A stretch of DNA of 64,000 nt from Dallia pectoralis. Its lineage: Eukaryota; Chordata; Actinopteri; Esociformes; Umbridae. The first letter of the stretch is position 1. Every line of letters begins with the position of its first letter. Made by a program: the position numbers and the translations under genes. Positions 22,041 through 34,768 of this stretch are shown here, piece by piece. The notes beneath the pieces are model-generated. The model worked only from the letters and a program-made list of their open reading frames with translations. It was not told where the DNA came from and searched no databases. Where the stretch lies: assembly GCA_029465975.1 (NCBI GenBank), contig CM055736.1, forward strand, positions 5,306,781-5,370,780, written 5' to 3'.

Positions 22041-22859
22041 GGCCAACTAGTAAAAAATACTCCAGTGGGTATTTAATATTCCTAATTTTTTTCAGTCTCC
22101 AGCCACCACTGATTTATATAGTATATATTTATTTTGGATCCAAAAATATTTCATTGGTATCCAAACATATCTCTCTATGGGGTTTACGTTAATTCTTGAA
22201 TATTTAATGCTCATCAATGATACACTGTAAGATGCAGTATTAAAGTCTTTCTCACACTGAGGAAAGATGTGGCCAGAAAGTGCTTCGTAGTGTTGACAGA
22301 AAATCAAGTGAATGTGTGTCCTAGGTTTGTCAAGGTGGAAAGGGTGAGAGACTTGAAATGAAAAGAAGAAATAGGAAGAGGGAGGGTTAAAGAAACACAG
22401 GAAAGGAGCAAGGTACAGGAGTAGAACAGGGTGATGCAATGGATACGTTTTGTGTGTTATTTGGGATAGTGCCCACGTCCTTGCCCAGTTCTTCTTCTCC
22501 TGTCAAAAACGACTTCACATTGGTCTATGTAATGACAGAAGAAAGCTATTTCATTTCATCCTTGTGGAGAAAACTCAACCCCCCCTATTGCATCCACTAT
22601 AATCGAATCATTCAGGGCGGAGAAAAGATTTATCACCAGCGTTTCTCACTTGCACTTTCATCATTCCTTCCTTCCCTTTACCAATTTTTTCTAGTGGATT
22701 TCCATAGCATGAGACAATGAAATCTTGACATTATATAAAAAATTATGCGATGATCTCCTATGCAACCTCAACCCTATTACAGAGCATTTACATTATTGGA
22801 CACCCTTTTTGCTCATACACAGACATACACACCCACCTAAAAGCAATTTAAATTAGTTG
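22041..22859. other. No gene seen
   Basis: Short frames only; no domain recognised. Confidence 0.4.
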
Positions 22860-23335
22860 AGAAAACAAGAAAACAAAAAAAAGCTATTGAGATTTCCAAT
22901 ATTTAACATAAAACTTTTTATTTTGAAAAACCAAAGCCTGTGCAACATGTGAAAGATCTTTGTAGACAATATGAAAGTTAATTGAGGTTTCCAAGTGATT
23001 TCACAAAAAAATATAGATTTTTACAGTTTTTAAATGTTTATTAAACATCTCTTACACCATTTCCAACAAAGCTGTGCAAAATGTGGGTGTACTCTATAAA
23101 ACAATTTGACAATGATTTGAAGTTTCAAGGCCAAATGGTTAAACAGCTATTGAATTAATAACGCTTGGACTTGTACTTTATTGACGGTCTCTAACTTTAA
23201 GAAGATGGAGGTTTCTGTCAGACGATCACCGGGGTGTAGTGTGGCTGCTTGCGGGAAAACCGGGCCTGATCTCGGGCTCCGAATATCTGTTGAATATCCA
23301 ATATCGAATATCCAACCAACGTTACCTCAGTCCAT
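22860..23335 (-). repeat. Dispersed repeat family, copy A
   Basis: Contains the family core, read on the minus strand: GATCAGGCCCGGTTTTCCCG, then GAAACCTCC, then TTATTAATTCAATAGCTGTT and TGGCCTTGAAACTTCAAATC. Its 3' side (22870-23080) carries the TTGCACAGC / TTTCAAAATAA material also seen in copy D. Other copies are at 27985-28336, 34096-34670 and 53045-53885. Confidence 0.75.
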
Positions 23336-25149
23336 AACTTTACTTTAAAGTTTCGAACACAGCTAGTTAGCTAGTGACTACAGAGATGATAACAAGCATG
23401 CTAATAAATCCACAGGTATTAGCTAGCTTTTTAGTTAGCTAAAGTTAATGGTTATGACGTGGTACTGTTAACAAAGTTTTCACCTCTCTCCCAGCCATGG
23501 ACGCGGTTCTTGCAGCTCTAGACGGGACCGCCTTGTGGCCAGAGAGCCGTGCATCCTGTTTGCGTATCCTGTGCGCTTTCGTCGTTGGCGGAGCAGTCTG
23601 TCAATCCCACCTTTCCTGTAAATACGACTTGTGATTGGACTGTACGTCAGTAGACAGCAGAGCATTGGCCAAGAGCTGAAGGCCCTCCCTCCAGGCTTTT
23701 TTTTGCGAGGTTGCGAAGCTTCATTTTTGCTCAGTCTGAGTGTCAGAGTTTCAGAGCAGAGCTGCGTGACAACGCTGCCACAAATCACGTGAGTTGGAAG
23801 CTCGCAACTGTGTGGGCGGATCTCCGCAAAGTGGGTGTTGTAAACTCAGCTCTGAAAAAATAGTCTGCAATATGAGTGCAAATATAATGTAATGTAATAA
23901 GTTCCGCCCTTTCGAACCTCAGTTTTCAGTGTTTCAAAACTTTTTTTCACCTATTCGCACGCCAGTTTTGAGATCACCATTTACAAAATTTCAAATCTGG
24001 AAAACAAACTATACACTTGGAGAACACTGACAAATTTGAAACAACATCGTAAAAAAATTTTTTGCAGTTCTGAAGAAGGACATCTCAAACACAACATACT
24101 GTTTGCAGAGATTTTTATTTTTTTACATTTTGCAAGCTTGCAAATCTTATTTTTCGATCTTGCAAAACTTTCTTTTGTAAGATTTTGTTAGTTCGTTTTC
24201 GAACACTTAGTTTCAACCTTTCAGAACTTTATTTTCAGTTTTGAATCATGGCAGGATATTAATCCCATAGAACTGTTGCCTCTTGTTTTTGACTCACAAG
24301 TTTAACCTTTTGCCTGCATTTGTGACTCTGCCTTCTGCCATGCCCTTGCATGGAATTTTGCAAACTTACTGAGGTCTCGTGTCTCCACGTTTTCGTCCTG
24401 TCCAGGTTTTCCTGTCCAGGTTTTCCGTGTGTCTGCCCTGTCAGAATCATGTTTTTTTTGCCAAGTCTGTTTCCACACACAAAAAAATTTGTTCTGACCC
24501 CTTGCTGCAACACTTAGCACTAGAAGCGCCGACGCATTGACACCTAGCTCTTTTGCTGTGATGATTCATTTGACCCATGCATTTTTTGAATGGGAGGATG
24601 TTGCTGACACACAATGACCAGTAGATTGCGCATCTTGATTGTCTGTGCGTCAGAAGGACCAGGCAGTTGTAAAATTATGGGGGCAGCATGAAGTGAAACC
24701 AAAATTTTAAAGAATCTTTGCAAATGAATATATATGGCCTAAAAGTGTAGACTATCATTGAACAAGTGCACATAGATATAGGCCTTTAAGGTACCATATT
24801 ACCACATAAATTATTTTATATTAAACCAAACTAATCTCAAACTATTTTTGAAAGTTGACAGAAAATAAAATATTCAATTTTAAAAACACACAATTCAAAT
24901 AATTGTAACCAAAATAATTTCAATGTAATTTTGTTGCGCCACTGTCAACTAACTCCAACTGTCTGATTTATTGTGCTCAATGCATACGGTTGTCTTTGCA
25001 TTCATTTGAAGTATATCTTCTTGTGATGCACACACACATAGTATAAGTAAATACATTTTCTTTCATTTAAAATAATTAGTGTGCTTTTGAGGGGACCAAT
25101 TACACATACACAATGTAAATTGTAATCGCTGTTTGAGCAATCATTAAAG
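23336..25149. other. No gene seen
   Basis: AT-rich sequence with T-runs. No domain recognised. The frame at 23480-23788 is short and featureless. Confidence 0.4.
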
Positions 25150-26482
25150 ATTACCAAAACCCTGAAACTGAGCTGCAGCATGGTGGCCAAGATCATACAG
25201 CGGTTTAACAGGACATGTTCCACTCAGAACAGGCCTCGCCATGGTCGACCAAAGAAGTTGAGTGCACATGCTCAGCGTCATATCCAGAGGTTGTCTTTGG
25301 GAAATAGACATATGAGTGCTGCCAGCATTGCTGCAAAGGTTGAAAGGGTGGGGGGTCACTCTGTCAGTGCTCAGACCAAACGCTGCACACTACATCAAAT
25401 TGGTCTGCATGCCTGTCGTGCCAGAAGGAAGCCTCTTCTAAAGATGATGCACAAGAAAGCCGGCAAACAGTTTGGTGAAGACAAGCAGACTAAGGACATG
25501 GATTACTGAAACCATGACCTGTGGTCTGATGAGATCAAGATAAACGTATTTGGTTCAGGTTGTGTCAAGCATGTGTGGCGGCAACCAGGTTAGGAGTACA
25601 AAGACAAGTGTGTCTTGACTACAATCAAGCATGGTAGTGGGTCATGTTCTAGGCCTGCATGAGTGCTGCCGGGACTGTGAACCATGAATGCCAAGGAACC
25701 ATGAATGCCAACATGTACTGTGACATACTGTAAGCAGAGCATGATCCCCTCCCTTTGGAGACTGGGCCACAGGACAGTATTACAACATGATAATGACCCC
25801 AAACACACCTCCAAGACGACTGAGTAGCTGAGGGTTAAGGTGATAGACTGGCCAAGCATGTCTCCAGACCTAAACCCTATTGAGAATCTGTGGGATATCC
25901 TCAAATGGAATGTGGAGGAGCACAAGATCTCTAACATCCACCAGCTATGTGATGTCATCAGGTAAGAGTGGAAGAGGACTCCAGTGGCAACATGTAAATC
26001 TCTGGTGAACTCCATGGCCGAGAGGGTTAAGGCTGTGCTGGAAAATAATTATTGATTTCTGGGGACAGCAAATGTACACTGTTATACAAGCTGTACACTC
26101 ACTACTTAACATTGTAGCAAAGTGTTATTTCTTCAGTGTTAATCACAAAAGGCGGCAAGGTGGCCTAGTGGAAGGTCCCTGGTTCTAATCCCCCCACCAT
26201 CAAGGTAAAAAAAACTTAGTTTTTCTGTTCTTGAGCAAGACAGTTAACCCTAAAACAGTTAACCCTAAAATACTCCCCGGGTGCCGTTGATGTGAAAGTC
26301 AAAATCAGGTTACTGATTAGGGCTGCCCCCTGTACCTCAGGGTTGGGTAAAATGCAGAGGACACATTTCACTTGAAGGCATTAAGTTGTACAACTGATAA
26401 GATTGGTATATTCATAGGAAAATATAAAATCTAATATTTACAAAAATGTGAGGGGTGTACTAACTTTTGTGAAATACTGTAC
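25150..26482 (+). mobile_element. Tc1-like transposon, 5'-truncated, with a SINE inside
   Basis: The transposase begins in its helix-turn-helix region (MVAKIIQRF, then NRPRHGRPKKLSAHAQR) at 25180. The frame stops at 25507-25509. In shifted frames the catalytic parts remain: HDLWSDEIK (first Asp region, about 25515), DNDPKHTSKTT (second Asp, about 25790) and SPDLNPIENLWDILK (Glu region, about 25860). The 3' non-coding part has GGGGACAGCAAATGTACACTGTTATACAAG (as two pieces around 26061) and, after the SINE at 26150-26412, ends TTTTGTGAAATACTGTA at 26481. Several stops and frame changes make it inactive. Confidence 0.85.
26150..26412 (+). repeat. tRNA-derived SINE inserted in the Tc1 3' end
   Basis: It starts with a box A-like AAGGTGGCCTAGTGG and box B-like GGTTCTAATCC about 30 bp further on. 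A body with CTTGAGCAAGACAGTTAACC follows and a tail GGACACATTTCACTTGAAGG with GTTGTACAACTGA. The Tc1 3' sequence is continuous across the insertion. The tail resembles the V-SINE/SlmI-type tails common in salmonid-related fishes (family naming from memory). Confidence 0.65.
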
Positions 26483-27235
26483 AGTTGTGCAAAAGAGCAA
26501 AGTCTAGCTATAGTTCAAGATGTCCATTTGAGTTTTTGTATCATTGCCAATAGTGAATAGGGTGGGTAATCAGGAAAAATAATAATGTTGAGGGGGACTG
26601 GCTATAGGCAGTCTAGTGCTAGAGAAGCATATTTCTTAGACTTACTGATGTGGAAAAGAAGCTGTTCTTGTAGCAAGAGTTTCGCTCTTGATAGACCACA
26701 GCCGTCTGCCAGACAGGAGAGTTCTGAATAGCCTGTTTCCCTAATGGGAGCGGCATCAATCTTTGCTGCCCGCCTCAGTGACATGGTTGTGCACAGTTCT
26801 TTTAAGGTATGGCAGCTTACATCCAATGGTCTGTTCATCAGTGCAAATTATGTGTTTCAGTCTGTCCTTGTTCTTAACATGGCTGCAGCATACCAGACAG
26901 TGATGGAGGAGTTCATGTTGAACTCAATGTTGGCTTTGTAAGCATTTATCATCATGGTCATGGCCAGTTTGTACTTCTTAAGCTGACCCAAGCAGTGCCA
27001 CCTTTGTTGTGCCTTCTTATTGAGAGCGATGCTGATGCCCAGGAAGCAAAAGGACCCCACTGTGTAGGGCTGCACGATTTGGGGAAAATGTCATATTCGA
27101 TTATTGAGGTCAATATTGCAATATGCGATTGCGATTATAATAAATTGTATCAACAATTAGAGACATTTTTAGGTACCAGATCAGTGTCGATCTCCTCGGC
27201 ATCCATCTTCGCTCTGGTATTTTCGCGCTGCGCAT

Positions 27236-27302
27236 ACACACACAAGTGACCACGCACGCGACACGGCACAAGACACAACACGCGACACGACACGCAACAC
27301 GC
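27236..27302. repeat. ACACG-rich simple repeat
   Basis: CACGCGACACGACACGCAAC-type words dominate the interval. Confidence 0.6.
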
Positions 27303-27984
27303 CTTTACTGAGACTGTCAGATCTTTTTTTTTGCAAGGAAAATCGGCAAACTGTTCTCAGAGAGTTTGTCTTCACTCACCCTTATTTTTTTTAAATATAT
27401 AACAGTGTTTCCTTTAGGATTTTTTTTAGCAGTGGGGGCAGGTCTGTCTGAACAACCCCCAACCCGCACGCCGCCGCCGCCACCGTTAGATAGCCTAAGC
27501 GTTGTCTTTCCCTTAAACACTGTGTAGGTAATGTGAACTTCGCATACCTGGTCTTCATCAGGGCCGGAGTGGGACTGATTTTCAGCCAAGGAGATGTGTA
27601 GTCAACCAGCCCATTTTTTCGGGGTGGAGGGGGGCTAATGTACTGTTTAAAACGTATGCTGTATAATCTTTACCACCATTTTAGTAGACAAATATCAATA
27701 AATACAAATAACAGAAAGCTGTTCAATAAAGTGTTTACTTGCTTAAAGTATGTTTTGCAATGGAAGTCATTTCCTAAGAATATCCTGTAACGGAAAGCTA
27801 CATTTTAAATGTGAATATCAATAAATACAAATAACAGCACTTCTTGGCCTGTGCTTAACACGTTTTTGTGTGGAGAAACTTCTCTCACATGCCAGCCCAT
27901 CTAGCAACGCATGCAAAAAAAACTATATCTCAACAATTACGTTCCCTGGGAACTATTGTAGGAACACGCGATTACGTTACTGGT

Positions 27985-28336
27985 GACAATCTGATAGTGA
28001 TTTGAAGTTTCAAGGCCAAATGGTTAAACAGCTATTGAATTAATAACGTAGAGACTTGTACTTTATAGACGGTCCCTAACTATAAGCAGACGGAGGTTTG
28101 TGTCTGCTTGCGGGAAAACCGGACCTGATTTCGGCCTCCGACTATCCGTTGAATATCCAATGTCGAATTTCCAACCAACTTTACCCCGGTCTGAGATGAA
28201 GCAAATATATTTGTGCGGGAATTTCTCGCACTATAAAAACTAACCTTGCGGGAGTGGTTTAAATTATACTGTAAATCCCTCACCTCAGAGGTGGGTATAC
28301 GCCGTATACTTGCGTATACGCACCACTACACCACTG
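27985..28336 (-). repeat. Dispersed repeat family, copy B
   Basis: Minus-strand start CAGTGGTGTAGTGGTGCGTA at 28336, then GTATACCCACCTCTGAGG, GCGAGAAATTCCCGCACAAA and the shared core down to GATTTGAAGTTTCAAGG (about 28000 on the plus strand). Its 3' end is cut at about 27985 within the hAT. Confidence 0.8.
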
Positions 28337-29700
28337 TGCACTGCTCCACCCACTGCTCCGTCCTGCGCTCTTAACCCATATTATCAAAACCCGGGCTTTC
28401 ATATTGTATCAATTTACAGTGGCAAAACGCCACAGGGCACTAGATTTTTGTATTGTTTTAACCACAGCAGATATGTCCAAAAGGTCTACATAAATGCCAA
28501 GAGTTGAACTAATTGCTCATTGTGGCCAACTCCACATGGAGGCAAGTAAACCGATGATACAATTGCGTTCTCTTCCCTCGTCAACGGACCAACGGCCTCC
28601 CGATTCTCCCGAAGCTGCGGTCTCTCTTTTTTCCTTTCTCTCCCTTGTCAGCCGGGTGCTGCGCGTGCGCGTTCCTGCGAGTGCGTGAAGCGCGTGTCTC
28701 CGACATGCTGATAGACGGCTTTTCGCTTTTGTACTGTACGGCCCTATTCTGATACCGTGGCGGCAGAAATTTACCAAATCAACCTAGAGGAAACACTGTA
28801 TAATCGCAACTTTTTGCTGTCATATAATTGCAAAGGGCTGACATTGCGATTGCGATGCGATTAATCGTGCCGCACTACCACTGTTTTGTCTGGGTAGTCC
28901 CCCAGGAAGATGGGACGAAGGTCTGATGGGCTTCTCCTAAATTCCACTCGCAACTCAACTGTTTTTGTGCATTGAGCTCCAAGTTGTAGAGACTGCACCA
29001 GAACACCAGCCGGTCAATCTCCCCCCTGTAGGCAGACTCTTCTCGATCAGAGATTAGTCCAATGAGGGTGGTGTCATCTGCAAACTTCAAAAGTTTGACA
29101 GAGTGTTGACTGGAGGTGCAGTTGTTGGTGTACAAGGAGAATAAAAGAGGGGACAGGACGCAACCTTTGGGAAGGCGTGATGATATTTGTAAGTGGACTT
29201 AGGCACTCCCATGATGGAGAGCTTGTCCTGGAGCAACGCTGGGATTCAAGATAGTCATGATAATGGAGAATGAAGTGGAGAGCCATGCTGATCGTGTCAT
29301 CCACACACCTGTTTGCCATGTAGGCAAACTGCAATGGGTCTAATACTGGATCAATGATGATCTGGAGGTGGGACAGCACCTAACAAAATCGTCATAACCA
29401 CAAAGGGTCAGGGCAACTGGTCTGTAGTCCTTTAGCCCTCTGATCCTTGGTTTCTTGGGGAATGGGATGATGGTGCAGGATTTAAAGCAGGCCCGGGACT
29501 CTGCATGAGTCCAATGATTTATTAAAAATGTCTGTGAACACAGCAAATAGCTGGTCAGCACAGTACTTGAGGGTGTTTTGACTGTTGAATAATTTGTAAA
29601 CATCTATCTCAAGGATATAAAGTCCCACTGTAGCTTCAGGGGTGATGTTGGTTGTTGTCGCTGTAGTCACAGGGAGGGCGTCGATTGGGTTGGTTGATTG

Positions 29701-30344
29701 ATTGAGGGTGATCAGAGTCTGTTAATGCTGGCAGGACACAACCGAAGGGGGTAACGAGCAAGTTTGAGTAACAGTCGTGACAAGTTTGTAGACACACTTG
29801 CAATCTACCACCGGATCGATAAAAGGTGTTCGATACAGCTGAAAGACCCAGATCACGGGTACGGTTGTTTTTGTTAGCCTCCTGTCTATGTGAAAAGGAA
29901 GATGAAGTGTAATAATAAACATTTCAAAAGTGAAGCTCTGTGCCAACAAACTTGTATAATAAACAGAAGCATTCTTAAATATTTAGGAAACACAAATTCA
30001 CCTGGCTTCTACAACAGACCACTAGGCCTGTACATTGAAATACATGTCAGATCACAGTGTTTAAAGTATGAGCCATAGGCACTGTACCAAATGAAAAAGT
30101 AAGGAACCCAACGACACCAAGATGCTACATAACGTACAAGGCAACAGTCATAGCACAATGAACCATGATTCCCGAATGTGTCTTTAAGGCATTCTGTGTA
30201 TTTCATGCTATATCTTTCATTCAGAAAGAAAGATGACATAAAACAATGTCCTTTTCAATATGACTGCACACAGTAGCAGAGTGATGATTGATGATTTTTC
30301 AGAGGAACATCACTGTAGGGCTGGATGGTATGAAAGGTTTTAAC
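29701..30344. other. No gene seen; start of a further hAT-like end near 30315
   Basis: The words GTAGGGCTGGATGGTATGAA at 30315 look like a second hAT end, interrupted 30 bp later by the hAT at 30345. Nothing else is recognised. Confidence 0.35.
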
Positions 30345-31332
30345 TAGGGCTGTGATATTTAACTCGTTAATCTGATGCGTTAATTTCACATGTTTAACGC
30401 GTTAAAATAATTTAACGCAATTAACGCACCACTTTATTAAGTTTCGGTTTGCAAAGCCGAATTCAAATACCATAGAAGCAGCTCGTCTTTAGTTTATCAT
30501 ATAAAAGCAAAACACAGGGTCATTATTTACGTTACTAGAGAGTATATAGGACAGAAACACCCGGTCATTATTGATGTTGCAATCCGCCAATCCGCGTTAC
30601 TGCAGTACTGTGCGCCTAATCTGGCTTTTGACCAAACAAGTAACTGTTAACCGATGTTTTAGATAAATAGATAGAAACTGCCGCCCAATAAACACAGTAG
30701 AAGACGAGGGACTGAAATAAATCATTCCAATTGCATTGGGATCCCCATCATACAATCTACCCTCTAAAACGATTGTTTTGAGACATAACCTGCTGGAGAA
30801 AGCAGAGAACGTCACTCTCATGGAGACCCTAACCAACCCGACATCACCAAACTTAATTTAACTTAATTCTGTTTGTCATTCATATTACAAGGCTGTTATA
30901 GACTTCTTTAAAATTAATCTGGCATCTTTACATATAGTGCAATTATTTTGGCCTATAGGCTTAAGTTCTAAAATAATCTATCTTTGACATTGATGGTTTC
31001 ACCTTACACTTTGTCATTTTGTTTTTGAAAATGTTTTATTTCATTTGGACTATTGCCAAGATGATCCAGTATTTTTGATAACCTTCAGGGTTTAAATATA
31101 TAACTTGCACTTCAACACTTTGTTTATAAAGTTGCTATATTTGATAAGAATGACTATTCTGTATTGTTCACAGGAGAGACTATCATAAAATAATGTATTT
31201 AAAATATACTTCATTGTGTTAATTGATTTATTTCATTGTTTCAAACAACTTGGGGAAAATGCGATTAATCGCGATTAATCACAGGATTGTGCGATTAATT
31301 AGTTAATTTTTTTAAATAAATTGACGGCCCTA
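30345..31332. mobile_element. Non-autonomous hAT, 988 bp, perfect 8-bp target duplication
   Basis: Flanked by GTTTTAAC at 30337-30344 and 31333-31340. Ends TAGGGCTGTGATATTTAACT and ...TTGACGGCCCTA. Subterminal TTAACGCGTTAA and GCGATTAATCGCGATTAATC motifs are typical of this group. A second, shorter copy is at 42145-42800. No transposase frame. Confidence 0.9.
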
Positions 31333-33129
31333 GTTTTAACATATTCGTTCTACGGAATAGATTTTGACTATACCGTGCAAACTGCTAGCGGTAGAGCCTT
31401 CCCAGAAAGTAAAATTGCTTTAGGCATTGTCATCATCAGCATCAGCCTATGCCAACGAATCTTCAGAAAAACGGGAGACCTTATTCAGCCTAGTTCATCT
31501 TACGAAAGAAATGGCTGAAAGCACTGCAAAAAACAAAGACGAGGGACAAAAAGACCCGTGCAACTTCCATTATATCAGATGTGGGTGATTAGAGTGGGCA
31601 CAGCTGGGATTCAGTGATTAGGTGGTTATATTAGTCACTGGGTCTTTGGGCACTGTGTTGGATATTGTTTTTATGCCACGTTACTGTCTATGGTGAGTGT
31701 TGTGTTAGAGTGCTGTTTGGATGTTAAAAGTAAATCACTGTATGTGCGCATTTTCCTTTCATTTGTACAGTGTGTAGTGTTTTTGCTGTTTACAGATTAT
31801 TTTACTTTAAAAAGCCAAACTTTTTTAATAGCAATCCTTGGTGGAGCTGGGCAGTGCACCACGATAAACTACAGCAATAAAGAGTGGTTGATTACCATTC
31901 ACTTTGCCACTGGAGAGAGAACAAGAGAGATAGCAAGAACAATAGAAAGTCAAAGAGAGAGAACAAATGCAGAAAAGAAAAAGAGAAGAGAAAAAAAGAA
32001 AGATGGTAGAGGAGAAAGGAATCTGGAGAGGTACAATGTAAATGAGAAAGAAATAGGGGAAGATGATGTAGAAAGACAGATGGGGAAAATTTACCGTGGG
32101 AATTGAAAAACGGATAAAGTGGCAAGAAAGAATTGTGGATGAACACTCTCTCACCTGGGTGAAAGAATTTGGATTTGGGAATGTTACCTAACATTTGGAA
32201 GTTCCTGACTGCCCAGCTTTTGTCTTTTGGTCACTTATTTATAGCCCTTGATTTATTTATAGCCCTTGATTTACTGGGGGAGCAAATACCCTCCTCCCAC
32301 CCAGCAGGGGGCTGCTCACACAGTCATAATAGCTGCTCCCCTGTCACTATATCACACACGTCTAGACAGGTTTATCGACCAGCTTCTACACCGCCAGCAA
32401 TCTGGGACGCAGTTCTGACCAGGCTGTTAAACTAGAAAGAACTAGATTGGCAGAGTATATCTTGAACTGTGCTGACAAAGCTGAGCCAACCTAAATCTGA
32501 TTTATGATCAGTGACGCCCTATGTATCAATTGTTGGCTGAAAAAGTTCTGATAGGATAGGTATATGTAGATGAAGTAAGCGATCACACATCTAAAATGCT
32601 TATCCAATTGTTATTTTTCTACTTTATTTTGCTGATACCTATTAATTTATGAGCCAATGCGTACAAAGTGGGAAGTCAAAGAGAAAGGAAAGAGCTCGGA
32701 AATTCTCCATGGGCATCTCAAACCAATGCACTTTGAATATGATATGATTGGGTCAAAGACGTGTCACATGTCATGTGTGGTGTCCAAGGCATATTTATAA
32801 TTTTCAAAATGTATTAACCATTTTAAAAGCTATATTATGTCACTCAACCTTTCCCTCTTTACTTACTCATATGAGTACTCATTCAAAAACATGAAAATGT
32901 AAGGAGCTATTGAGCTCAAAAGTATCCAACTGTCCATCCTGGGTAGCATCCAGGCTTAAAATCAAGTGGCTATTAATTACCCTTAATGCATTTGGAAGTT
33001 CATGAAGCTCATTAGACAACAAAAGCCCAGCCATAAAATTGGAGCTCACCCCAGATGTCGCACCCCTCAGTCTGTCTATCGCAGATGTATCTTGTACACT
33101 TAGCATGGTGAAAGCATGGTCATGTCGGT
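31333..33129. other. No gene seen; LTR-like and polypurine stretches
   Basis: 31560-31830 has a G/T-rich, LTR-like character (TTACTGTCTATGGTGAGTG; GTGCGCATTTTCCTTTCATTTG, the latter similar to GCGCACCTTTCATTTCAACAG at 48089). 31910-32010 is an almost pure purine tract. The frame 31690-32106 is a product of the purine tract, not a gene. Confidence 0.4.
31910..32010 (+). repeat. Polypurine tract
   Basis: About 100 bases with almost only A and G (GAGAGAACAAGAGAGATAGC onwards). Such tracts can form triplex structures. Confidence 0.8.
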
Positions 33130-33640
33130 GTCCCCGGGCAAGTGCTAAGAGCATGCGCTGGGCAGCTGGCTGCGGTCTTCACAGACATTTTATACCTATC
33201 ACTGTCACTAGCAGTTGTCCCCACATTCTTCAAGACCACAACCGATGTCCCAGTGCCGAAGCAGTTGACTGCATCATGCCTAAATGACTTTTGTCCTGTT
33301 GCACTCACTACCACAATCATGAAGTGCCTCAAAAGACTCGTATTGGCTCACCTAAAACTCTGCCTCCCTTCAACTCTGAGAGGAGGTCAAGCACTTAGTG
33401 GATAACAACCTGGCCATCAATGCCAAGAAAACCACAGAACTTATTCTGGATTACAGGACACTGTATACATGCTTACATTATTGATGAGATCACAGTGGAA
33501 CGGGTGGCCAGCTACAAAGTCCTGGGTGTCTACATCTCCAACAATCTATACTGGTCCCTCAACACCACAACCCTTGTCAAAAAGGCACAACAGCGTCTGT
33601 ACATTTGAAGGAAGTTAAAGCATGGTCACCTTTCTACCAA
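33130..33640 (+). mobile_element. L2/Rex-type LINE fragment, plus strand
   Basis: Pieces in two frames: AAVFTDILYLSLSLAVVPTF and LNDFCPVALTTTIMKCLKRL (33142-33405), then, after a deletion of the ADD-box region, VASYKVLGVYISNNLYWSLN and LVKKAQQRLYI (33420-33608). The order and motifs match the LINE at 26590-29700. It is cut by the hAT at 33652. Confidence 0.8.
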
Positions 33641-33929
33641 CATGGTAAAAGTAGGGTTGGGTATCGAGTATCGATTGGAACCGGGACTAGCTTTTCGATT
33701 TTACCCGGAATCGTTCAAACGTTTAAATTTCGATTCCTAGTTTCGATTCCGCCGACCCGAAGAAGAAACCGCTGTGGCTTAACTTTTCTAAACAGAACAA
33801 AATCTCGGCAAAATGCAACATTTGCGAAAAGATTGTTTCGTGCATGTCGAACATGAAAAAGCACCTCCGAGTTCATGGAGTAGAAATAAATGTGTGCCGA
33901 CCGTCATCCGCTACCTCTTTGTCACATAT

Positions 33930-34095
33930 TAGGTGAGCTGTGTTGTACACAGGAGGCACTTCTGTGTATTGTAATTAGGACCACAGCAGTTTTGAGTTTA
34001 GTTAAGCACTGGTCATAGGTTGTCAACCAGTGGGCTATTTAAGTTCCCTGGTTAGGATCACTGGTGCTGGTTATTGATTTAATGTACGTGTCCTA
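33930..34095 (+). repeat. LTR fragment
   Basis: Similar to the solo LTR at 12541-12924 over GTGAGCTGTGTTG, CACAGCAGTTTTG and GGTCATAGGTT; promoter-like GGGCTATTTAAGTTCCC at about 34030. Confidence 0.65.
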
Positions 34096-34670
34096 CAGTG
34101 GTGTAGTGGAGCGTATACACAGGTATGTATACCCACCTCTAAGGAGAGGGATTTACAGTATACCTACCTCCAAAAAGCTGACTAACCGTATACCCAACTC
34201 TAATTAATAAGACTCAGTAGCCATCAATCTACAGCGCTTGAATTTCGGTGCGGGATTATGCATAATTTAAACCATTGCCGCAAGGTTAGTTTTTATAGTG
34301 CGAGAAATTCCCGCACAAATATATTTGCTTCATCTCAGCCCGAGGTAAAATTGGTTGGATATTCGATATTGGATATTCAACGGATAATCGGAGCCCGAGA
34401 TCATGTCCGGTTTTCCCGCAAGCAGTCACACTACAGCCCGGTGATCGACCGAGAGAAACCTCCGTGTGTTAATAGTTAGGGACCGTCTCTAAAGTACAAG
34501 TCTCAACATTATTAATTCAATAGCTGTTTAACCATTTGGCCTTGAAACTTCAAATCTCTATCAGATTGTTTTATAGAGTACACCCACATTTGTTTTTTTA
34601 AGGAAATGGTGTAAGAGACGTATTTTTTCATAGACAATTTACGAATGAATGAACAAACATTAAAAAAAAT
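34096..34670 (+). repeat. Dispersed repeat family, copy C
   Basis: Starts CAGTGGTGTAGTGGAGCGTA and runs through GTATACCCACCTCT, GCGAGAAATTCCCGCACAAA, GATATTGGATATTCAACGGA, GTCCGGTTTTCCCGCAAGCA and TGGCCTTGAAACTTCAAATC to about 34670. It is the most complete 5' end of the family here. Confidence 0.8.
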
Positions 34671-34679
34671 ATATATTAT

Positions 34680-34768
34680 TGTATTGCAATGTTGGAGAGG
34701 GCGAGATCTAAGCATGTCATTGCATAACTTGTTATTGTAATGACAAATAAACACCCTTGAACCTTGAA
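34680..34768 (+). repeat. LINE 3' tail
   Basis: GTCATTGCATAACTTGTTAT then AATGACAAATAAACACCCTT and GAACCTTGAATG: the AATAAA plus CTTGAA repeats typical of L2-type LINE 3' ends. Confidence 0.5.

Larger units (their letters stand above)
27065..28877. mobile_element. hAT transposon inserted in the LINE, 8-bp target duplication
   Basis: Ends TAGGGCTGCACGATT (left) and AATCGTGCCGCACTA (right) are inverted copies. Flanks CCACTGTG (27057-27064) and CCACTGTT (28878-28885) match at 7 of 8 bases, the hAT hallmark. The LINE frame continues on both sides. The subterminal parts carry repeated GCGATTGCGAT words. No transposase is readable; a copy of the dispersed repeat family (27985-28336) sits inside. 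Confidence 0.85.
26590..29700 (-). mobile_element. L2/Rex-type non-LTR retrotransposon, split by a hAT
   Basis: Minus-strand pieces in order: an N-terminal RT part with DYRPVALTLCGYDDF (29340-29603), then LDPLQFAYMANRCVDDTISM (29074-29379), then KFADDTTLIGLISDREESAY with the catalytic ADD box (28875-29135). After the hAT insertion (27065-28877) the frame resumes with KKAQQRWHCLGQLKKYKLAM and SSITVWYAA (26857-27075), the region after the RT. Several frameshifts and stops are present. The RT copies element RNA at the target site. Confidence 0.85.

Noticed and set aside
22092..22439. 115-codon minus-strand ORF
   Set aside because: No recognisable motif, no splice context, low complexity; length is compatible with chance in AT-rich DNA.
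26150..26230. tRNA gene
   Set aside because: Box A and B-like words are present but no acceptor stem or anticodon arm forms; it is the head of a SINE.
31690..32106. 138-codon ORF
   Set aside because: The second half is a translation of a polypurine tract (Arg/Glu/Lys-rich) and there is no domain.
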